DNA from: Gyrodactylus bullatarudis | Lineage: Eukaryota > Platyhelminthes > Monogenea > Gyrodactylidea > Gyrodactylidae | Assembly (NCBI GenBank): GCA_012064415.1 | Contig: SSNU01000155.1 | Location: 682,001-746,000, forward strand | Reading direction: 5' to 3' | Length of the DNA: 64,000 nt | Shown: one piece after another, positions 46,796 through 58,100 of the stretch | Numbering within the stretch: the first letter of the stretch is position 1 | Layout of the letters: each line of letters starts with the position of its first letter | Notes under the pieces: model-generated | What the model saw: only the letters and a program-made list of their open reading frames with translations | Databases searched by the model: none | What the model was told of the DNA's origin: nothing | Translations under genes and position numbers: made by a program

Positions 46796-47554
46796 ATGAA
46801 CAAATCAAAAGAAACTCCGAAGCCAAAGCTCCCTAAAAGAATCACACATATCGTTACAGATGACAAAGATAGAAAAAATTATGGGAGTGAAAAACCTCTA
46901 TTTCTCTATAACTGCATTTGTGGTCAATTATCTCTCATTCTTGACTGTCCGATAGAAAAATTACCAATCCGTCCAAGGGATGGATCACATGTTGTAGATG
47001 CTCAACTTAGAGCTCATAAAATCACTGCTACCCCTTTAGATATAAGCTCTTATGTTTATATTAAACGTGATGGAGCTATAGAACGACAATACAGAAGATA
47101 TTGTAAAAGCTGTAGACTGCCCATCTTTTACTGCAATGTATTTAAATCTTATCCAGCAATGTTTATATTTAAGGGATCTTTGTTATCAAAGGATGAAGGC
47201 TATTCAAATCCTTACGCCATGTTTGGCAAGAGAGTAACTGGGGCCGCGATTTCTAGCGAAAATAGCAGACTACTGGATGCATTAGCATCAGAAAAGAAAT
47301 CTGGTCCTAGAGTCAAGAGATCAGTTTATAATGACGAGACTCCAGATGGTATGGATACTGATGTTACAGTTAGTACAATTGAAGATGAAGAAATGGAATC
47401 AGATTCTAAGGAGATTGCTGACTCCTATGCAGCTAACGCCAGAATCATTGAGACCCAAATGATCAGAAGAGGTCTGATTAAAAAGAGACTGGTCGATGAA
47501 GCAAATGAAGAAGCCCGAAAAAGACGTGTCAGAGGAACTCTTATGGAGAAATGA
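46796..47554 (+). CDS. STEEP1: STING ER exit protein STEEP1 (CXorf56 family)
   Basis: Conserved 252-aa single-exon protein. The N-terminal part has the family blocks EKPLFLYNCICGQLSLILDC, EKLPIRPRDGSHVVDA and AIERQYRRYCKSCRLPIFY, with two Cys pairs likely to bind metal. The C-terminal part has VTVSTIEDEEMESDSKEIAD, DSYAANARIIETQMIRRG and a Lys/Arg-rich end. In vertebrates this protein promotes exit of STING from the ER; whether that role holds here is unknown. Divergent from ISCU (73 bp between starts) and convergent with SNRPB (68 bp between stops). Confidence 0.94.
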   Translation: MNKSKETPKPKLPKRITHIVTDDKDRKNYGSEKPLFLYNCICGQLSLILDCPIEKLPIRPRDGSHVVDAQLRAHKITATPLDISSYVYIKRDGAIERQYRRYCKSCRLPIFYCNVFKSYPAMFIFKGSLLSKDEGYSNPYAMFGKRVTGAAISSENSRLLDALASEKKSGPRVKRSVYNDETPDGMDTDVTVSTIEDEEMESDSKEIADSYAANARIIETQMIRRGLIKKRLVDEANEEARKRRVRGTLMEK

Positions 47555-47622
47555 TATTTTGATTGTTTCAAATATAAATTTATTATAAATTTTTACAGCT
47601 GATTTTTATCAAAAAATTTCCA

Positions 47623-48150
47623 TTATCTGAATGTGGGTGGTAGACTTCCTCTACCAACACCAGCTGGACCTCCTACTCTAGGCTGCATCAGCATTGGAGC
47701 TGGAGCACCTACACCATAAACTGGGCCGGCTAGACCAGCAGGAGCAGCAGCTGGAGGAGGTATTCCAGGGCCAGTTGGAAGCACCATACCTCTGCCAACA
47801 GCTCTACCCATTCCAGGTCCACCTATTGGCATAGCTCCAGGGAGAGGAACGCGTGTGCTGTCTTCTGGTGGAGGTGGACCATCAACATTAATGCTAATTA
47901 ATGACTCTCCTCTGAGTAAAACTAGACCTAAGGGTCTCTTGTCAATTTTTGTGGGTTTCCCTTTGACTTTCGTAGTCCTGAATTCATCACAATCTGTTAG
48001 AACCATATTCATGTGACGGTCAAAAGCTTTGAAGGTACCGACTAATTCTCTTCCATCATGTAATGTACATCGCATTCGATAATTTATATGTTGATTAATC
48101 TTGGCATTTTTACTGACAGGCTAAAACAGTTAGAATAACCAACTCACCAT
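47623..48150 (-). CDS. SNRPB: Small nuclear ribonucleoprotein-associated protein B (SmB)
   Basis: Core Sm protein of the spliceosomal U1, U2, U4 and U5 snRNPs. The Sm fold is in [37 protein letters not shown] and [16 protein letters not shown]. The proline/glycine-rich tail is short (166 aa in total; human about 240), with [12 protein letters not shown] as in SmB. The body has no upstream in-frame ATG. Joining an ATG at 48148-48150 to the body through a 27-nt GT-AG intron (48121-48147) gives [19 protein letters not shown], which aligns residue by residue with the known SmB N-terminus. Exon 1 therefore codes for the start Met only. The RCAN frame begins 50 bp away on the other strand. Confidence 0.94.
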
Positions 48151-48200
48151 CTCTTTTTAGCGAAATTTGGAAATATTTAGATTTTTTAAACAAATATTGA

Positions 48201-48932
48201 ATGATAGAATTCAATTGCTTTTTTGAACTTTTTGATTACCCAACTATTCAAATGGCTGAACAAAATCCAATTTATATAAAACTCAAAAACCTAATTGATA
48301 ACTGTCCTGATTATAATCTCTCTTCCGATGAGCTAAAAGATGCTTTCAATAATATTCATATTCTTCCTAAAAGCCTTAATTTGACCAATATCCCTGAAGA
48401 AATATTTAGCAATCAAAATCTGAAGAGTGAATTCGAAAAAATATTCTCTTCGATTGATGATTCTGCTGAAATTATATATTTGCCAAGTTTCCGACGTGTG
48501 AGGGTCACATTCGAATCCTCTGAGTATGCTCTACTTGCTAGATTACAGTTAAACAATTTCAACGACACTGAACACGGTATTCGTTGTTATTTTGCCCAAT
48601 TTGAAAATGAAAACTTGAATCTCTCCGATGATCTTGCATCTAATAAATACCTTAGACTTCCAGAAGCAGATCGTTTATTTTTGCTCTCACCCCCTGCTAG
48701 TCCCCCTGTCGGCTGGAAACCTCGAGAAGAATCTCAGCCTGTTCTCAACCTTGAACTCAAAGCTGCACTTGCTAATTTGGTCCCAAATTCAACATTTGAG
48801 CTCCTCTCTGGTTGTGAGACTAGTGGAAAACCAAAAATACTTTTAACCACTTCAGAAAATATGGAAATAAATCCTAATAAGCCAAGTGTAATTGGTAACA
48901 TACCCCATACCCGATGTCCTGAGAGAAAATGA
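48201..48932 (+). CDS. RCAN: Calcipressin / regulator of calcineurin (RCAN)
   Basis: Calcineurin-binding regulator. The single-exon protein carries the signature FLLSPPASPPVGWKP, an RRM-like N-terminal domain (YLPSFRRVRVTFESSEYALL, then CYFAQFE), a KPKILLTT stretch at the place of the PxIxIT-type motif, and the C-terminal IPHTRCPER like the TRRPEY end of known RCANs. Translation may start at 48201 or at the Met at 48252 (MAEQNPIYIK); the latter leaves a 100-bp divergent promoter shared with SNRPB. Intronless here, unlike vertebrate RCANs. Confidence 0.94.
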   Translation: MIEFNCFFELFDYPTIQMAEQNPIYIKLKNLIDNCPDYNLSSDELKDAFNNIHILPKSLNLTNIPEEIFSNQNLKSEFEKIFSSIDDSAEIIYLPSFRRVRVTFESSEYALLARLQLNNFNDTEHGIRCYFAQFENENLNLSDDLASNKYLRLPEADRLFLLSPPASPPVGWKPREESQPVLNLELKAALANLVPNSTFELLSGCETSGKPKILLTTSENMEINPNKPSVIGNIPHTRCPERK

Positions 48933-49299
48933 AGCCCTTTGTGATACATTTCAAATGAGTTTGCCTTTTTAATTTCCTAATATTTGCATTTTCCGTGAAA
49001 AATGTTCCCTATTTTTTTATTCATCAAAAATTTGGTTCTGCCATCTGAATCAGATGATCATCCTACAGCATTCAACATGTTATTCAACAGCAATTCTTAA
49101 ACTTCCATTTCATTAATTCTTGAAGCTATAATAATAGTGTCATATGAATATTGTATTCAAAGTTTATTTATAAAAAATATTTCTTTATTCAATTGACATT
49201 TTCACTTGTTCCTTTGATTATCAAATGCAACGCTTTAATAGTAATCATAAATTGTGATACTCTGAGATTTATTTCGATTTCTATATGAGTTTTTTACCC
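48933..49299. other. Intergenic, AT-rich
   Basis: The 3' flank of RCAN and the 3' flank of the small reverse-strand frame. Nothing recognised. Confidence 0.5.
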
Positions 49300-49695
49300 T
49301 CATTTTATTGTCCTTACAACTCTAGTTTTGACTGTACCCTTTTTGTTGTTTGCATTGCTGGCAAAACTAAGAATTTCCCGACAACATTCATTATTTTCCT
49401 CTATCTTCTCTTCCAGCATCTCCATATTTTCTTCAATAAGTTTAGTTTGCTTATTGATCAGTTCATTTAATTCAGCCATGTGTTTTTTCATTGAATCTCT
49501 GGTAGCCAGGACAATGGGATTCTTGGAATTAACCTTTCCATTTGAAAGTGTTGCATCGACTTCTTGATTTGGACAGCTTGTATTCTTGACAACGTAGCTA
49601 ATTTTTTCTTGACTCCCACTTAGACAGCAAATAAACCGGAGAAATTTACCTATTGAAATCTCCTCTTGGCTCTTCAAGTATACTGGCTGATACAT
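49300..49695 (-). CDS. Hypothetical small coiled-coil protein
   Basis: 131-aa open frame starting MYQPVYLKSQEE. The N-terminal half is mixed with two Cys (FICCLSG). The C-terminal half is strongly helical and acidic (ELINKQTKLIEENMEMLEEK), compatible with a coiled coil, and ends in a basic tail (KTRVVRTIK). It fills an otherwise empty gap between RCAN and the Rab5-type gene. I do not recognise the family. Its length is unusual for a chance frame in AT-rich DNA, but an antisense frame also exists at 49328-49567. Confidence 0.45.
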   Translation of the reverse strand: MYQPVYLKSQEEISIGKFLRFICCLSGSQEKISYVVKNTSCPNQEVDATLSNGKVNSKNPIVLATRDSMKKHMAELNELINKQTKLIEENMEMLEEKIEENNECCREILSFASNANNKKGTVKTRVVRTIK

Positions 49696-50166
49696 TCAAA
49701 TATTATTATAGTTACAGAGCCCTTTTGGATAATAAAATATATTTTGTGCGTCATTTATTGTGTGAACTTTAGACCTACTTGTTGAAACTAATGTATGAAT
49801 TGTCTATGCACGTAGCATTTATCTCAAAGAAAGTATACTTTGCTAATTAAGGCTGATTTTTGCGTGAGTAGACATAATTAGTCATGATAATGGGTGAGAA
49901 ATTAAAAACTAAATTGGGGATATTTCAATGGTTTTTATTCATCCATCATCACAGGTTTACATTAGTGTATGACTTCAGCATTCGAAAAATATATTATTAA
50001 AATATTTTCTTGTATTTTTTAAATTATCAATTTTGAAAGATGCTGAGAGTTATCTGATGATTTTGATTGAGTGAATTTCAAGACAATAATAGATTTAACA
50101 AACAAATTCGATCACTATGCATATACTGTCAGAAGATTGATCAAAGAAGTAAAAGATTAAAGGAAA

Positions 50167-50849
50167 TCAACTGCAACAATTGGAGCTTGAATTGGATTGA
50201 ACATTTTGGTTAAGGTTTGTGGAATTCTGGTTTTTCTGAACTGGCTGAGTCAATAACTTTGAACCTGATCGAAATGCAGGGAATTACAAAAAAACACCAT
50301 AAAACTTTACAAAAATAACTCACCTAGACTCTTGAAAATGTTTTCAATGTTAATATTGGTCTTGGCTGAAGTTTCGAAAAAGGAGAGGGACTCTTTATCT
50401 GCAAATTCTTGAGCTTCTTCAGGTTTCACAACTCTAGAAGATTCAAGATCAACTTTATTTCCGACTAGAACAAGAACAGTCTTTCCAGCGTTGGTTGACT
50501 TTAATTCTTCAACCCATCTTTGTGCACTTAGAAAAGATTCCTGATTTGTGATATCATAGACGACTAGAGCACCCGCTGCTCCTCGATAGTACATGGGGGC
50601 TAGAGATCTAAATCTTTCCTGTCCTGCTGTGTCCCAAATTTCAAATTTAATTGAAGTACTGTCGTCGATAATTTGTGTCTGAGAAATGAAAGCCGCTTTG
50701 AAAAAGAAATATAAATTGAAAAATTAGTTACCTCCAATTGTAGTTTCATTAAAATCCTTATACTGATTTGTACTATATCTCATGAGAATGCTGGACTTTC
50801 CTACAGCTGATTCTCCAAGAACTACAATTTTATATTGATTATTAGTCAT
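50167..50849 (-). CDS. RAB5: Rab5-family small GTPase
   Basis: Early endosome type Rab, 195 aa. Exons 50732-50849, 50324-50695 and 50167-50264; introns 36 nt and 59 nt. P-loop GESAVGKSS, switch I TTIGGAAFISQ, switch II WDTAGQERFRSLAPMYYRG, then GNKVDL and ETSAK. The AAFISQTQIIDD and SLAPMYYRGA context is Rab5-like rather than Rab11- or Rab7-like. The C-terminus ends in NCCS, a double-Cys prenylation site. It could instead be a related Rab of the Rab5/21/22 group. Its start is 314 bp from the divergent RRS1 start. Confidence 0.86.
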
Positions 50850-51163
50850 TGACGTTGCGATGAGTTCAGGATTTACTACCTAAACTTATTTGAAGGAATT
50901 GTGCGCTAAAATGACCACTTTAGAAAAACTAAAATTGATGCACATTATATACCAGAGTTGATGAAAAAATTAATGAGAAAAATTTTTCATGAACATTTGT
51001 GAGATAACTCAAAATTATAAGTAAATAAGTATTACCTATCTTATTGTACAATAAGTAATCGTTATCTCAAGAGAAAAAATACTACATCAATATTATGTTA
51101 TTTTATTGTTCAATCTATTCTGACCTTTTTGTTTTAATCTGAATTATATATAATTTATTAATC

Positions 51164-51972
51164 ATGTTTGGGGTAGAGGATAGATCCAAGGTAGCAGAAA
51201 TTGACCTTAACAATCTTCTAATATTTGATAAAGGTCCACTAGATGAGTAACTTAATACCTTATTATCTTTTCTTAGCAATATAGATAAATTAAGTAATGA
51301 TTGTGCAGCAATTTTCCTAAGAAAATTTTGGACCTTGCCCATGGACATTGTAGATGGTCTTAAAATAGCACAGGTAATTTTGGATTAATTTTATTCATAA
51401 TTAAGCTTCCTGAACCTTCCTACAAATTGCCAAGAGAAAAGCCTATCCCTGGTCCTAAAAAGCTCACCAAATGGGAAGCATTTGCAAAGACCAAGGGCAT
51501 CAAGAAGAAGAAGAAAATGAACAAGGTTTGGGATGAAGAATCTAAATCCTGGAAACGAACCTGGGGAAGAGACAGAATCGACGATGTCAAGTCGAAATGG
51601 GTCATTGAAGTACCTCAAAATCGTGACCCTTATGAAGATCAATTCCAGCGCCTCAGAAAGGAACGTCAAGACAACAAGGCCAAGAATGAAATCAATCGTC
51701 TTAAAAACATTGGTAGAGCCTTTAAAAAGGAAGGTCTAGGTCAAAGACTACTCCCAGATAATATTGGTCATAAGAATGTAATCTCAAGGGCTCAAGAGAT
51801 CTCTTCAGTTTCCGATGCCTCCATGGGCAGATTCAGTGCTCCTGTAAATGTTAACAAGATAAATAAAAAAACTGAAAAGAAGGCAAGAGCCAGCAAGGTT
51901 AAACAAATCGCTCGTAAGAAAGGCGTCAGGGCTCCTAAAAAGGGTAAAGGAAAGAAGAAAGTTACGAAGTGA
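51164..51972 (+). CDS. RRS1: Ribosome biogenesis regulatory protein RRS1
   Basis: Nucleolar protein that helps bring the 5S RNP into pre-60S particles. Exons 51164-51246, 51277-51373 and 51406-51972 give 248 aa. The introns are 30 nt and 32 nt; the first has an in-frame TAA just after the donor. Family blocks: LPEPSYKLPREKPIPGPKKL, WEAFAKTKGIKKKKK, VWDEESKSWKRTWG, WVIEVPQNRDPYEDQF, then a Lys-rich end. A stop (TGA) lies in frame 24 nt upstream of the ATG, which fixes the start. Shorter than human RRS1 (365 aa), lacking its long basic repeats. Convergent with the Rab11-FIP gene. Confidence 0.93.
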
Positions 51973-52159
51973 AATGTAAAATTTGACGAAAATAAATTAT
52001 TTAAAAATAATCATTATCTTGATAATATTTGGTAGTTGTTGTAAATATAGAAGGGTATCGATATAAAGTAAATTTTTAACAATATTAGTTAAATTTTAGC
52101 TAAAAATCTGTTGAGTGTCCGTGGTGAGCTTGAAAATTGTACTTTTCGAAATTTTTTCT

Positions 52160-55100
52160 TCACAATATTGGCTGCAGTTCTCTTTTTCCGCTTTCTTTAG
52201 AAAATCTTCCAGTATTGGTGCAAATCCAACTGATTTGAGAGGTATTCGAAGAGCTTCGACTACTTTTCACTGATATTGATGGGCCTGTCAATTGACAGGG
52301 TCCCTTACTACTGCTGTGATGGTTGTCTATGGTCTTTTTACCATTGGTCTTTGAGATTTCCAAGAGACCTGCATGTTCAGTTTCTAGGATCTTGGTAATT
52401 AGAACGTCAATGTATTGTTTGAGATTTGACACTGTCTCCTTCTCTCTAATGAGTTGTTTTTCCAACTGAAATATAAAATAAATGTTACTAACGTGTAGTT
52501 AGTATCGTAGATATATGTAAAATACATAAGTATTAAGCAAGATATCGATAGCAAATAGCAAATTTTCAAAGATTTTTAAATTTTAGCAATTTTCAATGTA
52601 AATATTGTTCATTGGCAGGCTAGGATGGTTTTAAAATATTATTAGGGTAAGAAATAATTTTTAACTTTTCAAGTATATGCTTTCACTTGATAGAAAATAA
52701 GAGGAGAAGAAAAAATCCCTAGTGAATATTATGCTTTCAATTTTATTTACTTATGTCAAACTTTCAAATTTGCGCCACCAATCTTCAATGAATTTTCCTA
52801 CGAGAAATGACACTCTATGAATCATATATTCTGAATACACACATGAAATAAATCCGGTCGATTTGGGAAAAATTAACGATTTTACAGAAAATGGGTTTTA
52901 AGCAGAAATTTTCAAGTTTTGTTTTCATAAAGAATCTATTGGGAGCATCAAATAGAAAAATATTTGTCTTTCTCTGATGAATATGTTTTTTTTGGACAAA
53001 ATGTACAAATTTTTTTATCAAAAGCCTAACTCCAACATTAAAGGATCTCACAAAACTAATCATCAAGTTGTATAGTATTTTTGTCAAGTGTCAATTTCAC
53101 CTCTGTGTCATGCACTTTAAGAGGGCAACTAACTATACTACTACTATTAATGCATCTATATGGTAGTAATTCTCAGATTTATATTAATATACTTCAGTTC
53201 AAAGCCTTTGTGGTTACCTTGTAGATAATGAAGAAAGAATACTTGAAGAATGAGAGCATATTTAAAGAGATCTAATTTGCCGATTTTCTTCTTTTAAAAA
53301 TGTCACAAATGATTCAACACTGAATGAAGAGGTTCTATTGATAATTTCTACTTTTGTAGATGTTAGCTATTATACTATAATATAAACTAACTAATATAAT
53401 AATATTCTACAACTTTTTACAACTTTTTCGGCCATTTGCTCAGTTGATGGAAAAAATGAGTCATTTTTAAATAAGCGCCAACAGATTTTGAATGAATTTT
53501 ACTACGATACAATTTACGTTTTTCATTAACTTTTGTGACTATTCTGATAAGAATGCTTCTGAAATCGAGATACAATTCCATTTCATCAATTTCAGCGCAT
53601 TATTAGGAAAATGTGATCTATGTACTTCAGAATGTATTGATATTTTTGAATTTAATCTATAAAAAATGACGCCTTCAAATTAATTGATGGCCCAGAATAC
53701 ACTATGGTTCAAATAACTCAAAAGGTAGTAAAAATAATTTCCAACTAACCTCGCCAATGTCTCTGCCACCGATTTCTTCAGCGAGAGAACTCTTATTTGT
53801 ATCCTGTAGCATGAGGTTGTTGGCGGCAGACAGGACCTGATTCATTTCCTGGTCATAATCGGACTCCTCCCCTTCAGTAGTTCCAAGGGATTTCCGCCTA
53901 TTCTTATTCATCACCCTAAGAGCAAAGAGATCATTTTGAAGGTGTTGGATTAGTTCAGTCAACATTTTATTGTCCATTGTGAGTTTCCTGGCGAGATCCT
54001 CATAGTTTTCATTGGAGACACTTGATCTTGGACTAGTGTTGCCTTGGCCACTAGCTGTGAATTAAGAGAATTAAAAACCATGTGATATTCAACATTTGAT
54101 TCTGAACTCGTAAGGAAGCTGAGAGAAAACGAACAAATGTATTATGGTGATAAACGTGAACGTATTATTATACATAAATAGGTATAACAATGCGAATTAT
54201 TGAGCACTTTCATTGGTTGAGCTGATTTTATTTCAAATTCATGAAGCAAAAGGGATGAATCAGTTTGTAACTGACCAGTGCTCAAAAGATTAACATTTCA
54301 AATGTTAACCAGGCTAGAGGGTCTTGAAGAAACCTGGGGAAATACAAGGTTTAACACTGTATAATACTTGTTCGTTTTCTATCAACTTCCTGACGAGTTC
54401 AAATGTAATATTCTTGATGGAATGCAGACACATTTTGGCCTGCAATAATGGGCAATAAATTCTTCTTGTTAATCTACCAAGAAGTAGGACAAATATTTCT
54501 AGTTCTTTTGATCTCAATTCAAAGGGGAATTTTCTCGTGATTCGATCAGTACCACTAAGCTCTATAGAATTTATTCAAATTAAGCAAGTTGATTTTCAGA
54601 CGGGTATATGGATAGAATAGAATAGAAGTAGCAGTTTGATAATATTATCCCTCAAATAGTCAATGTATTGTTTGGAAAATTAGAAAAAGATATATATTGG
54701 GGCCATATGTACATTTCATAAAGCATCATCAGTGGCAATACTTTAAAAATGATACAAGTTGAGAATTCATTAAAGATAATAATTTACAAATCATGAAAGA
54801 AATAGTAAATGTCAAAGAAGAGTATTATGTAAGCTAAAAAAACACCTAAACTCTCCAATAAGTAGCAACAGTGGAGAGAAAAGTGAAAAAGCTCACATAG
54901 TCCAAGGTAGTTGAAAATTATACGAATAGTTTTTTTGAACACATAAGTTTGGTTTATATCTATTTATGAAGAATTTCTCCTTCACCCAAACGTCTGTACT
55001 GTCATCCCCTGCATTTTTGTATAGAATAGAAAAGTTTGAGATTGAAGCTTCATGCTCTTCCTGTCTTAGATGCCTGGTCACCACTGTGTCTTTCTTATGA

Positions 55101-58100
55101 TCGTTCCCTCTAGTTGACAACTTCCTAATTGTACGTCCTATGTATGTAGCTCCACAGACACATTGGAATTTATAAATCAATAGAGTTTTCTCTTCAGGTT
55201 TCAGTAAATCTTTATGAATTAGGTTAAACAATCTCTGAGTTTCACATTATGTTCTTCTGTGACATTTACTATTTCTTTCATAATTTGTAAAATATTATTT
55301 TGAATGAATTCTCAACTTGTATCATTTTTAAAGTATTGCCACTGATGATGCTTTATGAAATGTACATATGGCCCCAATATATATCTTTTTTTTTTAATTT
55401 TCCAAATATGATTTTAAGTGGATTTTCGGATGTATTTGAAAATTTACGTGAATATTTCAGTCACAAAAATGTATTGTTTGTTTTGTTAACACCCAAACAT
55501 TTATGGTTATTCAATCATTTTATCTTTTGTACCTTGATCTCTGTCAGAAAGCTTTTATTTGATCTATTATAATCTAAATAAGGCATACAGATAAAGTCAA
55601 TTGCTGTAAGAGCAGTAGTCTTATCGTATGTTGGTTTGGTCATGACCTCAGAATTGAAATTTTCCTTTTCTCGTCATAATTCACGGGATAAAACCTTTTG
55701 ATTCAACGTATCACAACAATTAACAGGGAATCAATGATCATTAGTGAGATGAAACGGTTGAAAGAAATCACTATTCTCAAGACTATTTTCAAGGAGCATG
55801 ACTTGGTGAAATATTTCAGATATGTCATTATAAATTATTCAACTCTCTGTCTCTAATCTCTTATATTATCATAGTTACTAAAATTAATTTTCAATCGAAT
55901 CACGTTGGATTTGTCTCCCAGAGCAAACACGTAAAAAACATGTTTGAGTTGAAATTGGTTATTAATTTAGAATTACGAGCTAAGAATTCATTCAGTAATT
56001 GAATGAAATTTGTGAAATAATATTTACGTCAAACAGCATACAATTTCATTAAATCCCTTCATTCATTGAATTATAGTCAGACATGTTTGAGATGAATTAG
56101 GAAAACTCTAGAGTATTGTTGACTTTCTTCTAGTTTTGATGAATTTCACCGTGTGTAGACTCCATTTATTATTTTAAGATGAATACTGATTTCATTCATA
56201 CTGCATCATTATCGTGCAATACATCACCCTCCCCTTTTTTGTCTAACAGAAACTTGATAGATAAAGTTTTTAGCTGATTGATTTTTGAATGAGATGAAAA
56301 TTAAAACTCTATAATCGATGATGAGAAGTCATTGCAAAAAGTAGTAGAGTGATTTATGCAGAAGCTTACCATATTTTGAGAGATCAACGTTGGCCGAGCT
56401 TGTGGATCGGAATCTTTCCAGTAGGGTGAGGGAATCCTTGTTGGAGAGCCCTTTGGCGTTTAATTTCTCAATAATCTGTTTGTCAGCGTTCAAGCCGTCC
56501 AAAGCAATTGGCTGGCCCAAGGCAACCTGGAGACGTCCTTTTGTCACCTCCAATTCCACATACAGCTGCTCCATAGCCTAGAAGAGTGGTATTTATTCGA
56601 TTCTCAATATTCAACTTGTTCTACACTTACACTGACTGCCCTGTTTCGCTCCCTGGTCATTTCGAGGACTTGCTTGCCAGTACTTTGGCGGTACTTTTCA
56701 AAGTTGGACTCAAGTTCTATATTTGTGATTTGAAGTTCATTAAGATTCTTTTCCAGATTTCGTTGTTCCTATTGGGAGAAGGGGAAAATATTTTTCAATT
56801 GAGTTACACTAAATTAATCAGAGGAGAATTACCTTTAGAGCTTCATCGCGCTCTCTGACGATTTTTTCCATTTCTCCTGTGCTATATGGGCCGGTGGTAC
56901 GACTCTCCAAACTTTCGAGCCTATTTGCAACAAATTCAATAGATTATTCCTCTCTAGGATAATGAAAAACACTGGGAGTTATTCTGTGTTAGTCTACATT
57001 GTATAATATGAGCAAGGTTGGGATTTGATAAAATTAAGATTAATCAAATGAAATTAGAAAATACTAATTTTCTGTATACTTTTTAAGGATGTATCCATTA
57101 AAGTCGCTTCAAAAAGAGATCAAATGTAAATCAGTCTGAGATTTTGTTTGATTGTTTTGAATTAAAGTTTACTTACTTTTCAACATAACTGTTGATTTCA
57201 GAATTCTTTTCCTGTTCTAGTTTTGCCTAAAAATCATGTTGAAAAATCATCATCAAAGGAATCCATTGAAAATATCATAATACAATCTCAGTACTCTTTC
57301 AACCTGTAGCCAAATCAATAGAAAATGTTTTTTCTCACTCAAGCATAACGTACAAGATCTATTTCTTTCAATTTTACTTCTTCTCAAACATCAGTAATCA
57401 GTTTGCGAGGCAAAAGAGAAGAAGGTTTTGTTGATTGAGAATTACAACATTCATCTCTATCACCTTTCTGTGGCACAACACAAACCAATGTACCAAAAGG
57501 GTAGACTTTTGAGTTGAAAAAGAGGCCTACAATCTATGCACAATTGAGTAGTAGTAGTAATGATATATACTTTAAAATAATAATACAGAAATAAAGGCAA
57601 TAGACAACCAAATAAAAATAAATCACTATTGTTTAATTGAAGAGAATTTAAAATGTAATGAATGCTTTGTAGATAATGAAGAGGAAAGTCAGAAATTACA
57701 CACAAAAGATCACACGATACACTACATCAATAATAATCAGTAATCAGTAATCAGTGGTAATCAATAGGCGAGATTTGGTTCAAAAAAAATGTAAAATTAT
57801 TTTGACTGTAATTGAAAAAAAATTGTACCTGTAATACAGGAGGGCTACTTACAAGTCTCTCTTTTGTCTCGTACTCCTGGGCCTCTAGTTTCTCTCGCCA
57901 TGCTGATTCGACATCTCTGAGGTGCTCTTCGATTGCAGCGATCCTTTAGAAAAATAAATTAGAAACTCGATCGATCATTTCTCTCTACAGATCAGGGTGA
58001 ATTTTGATTCTTTGCTCTTTTGGTAAACAACTAATACCACACTAATTCCTGCGTTTTTACAATTCAAATCAAGAGTACATGAAACATTGAATACATGAAT

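Noticed and set aside
51391..51669. Antisense ORFs opposite RRS1
   Set aside because: Shadow frames of a strongly conserved coding exon.
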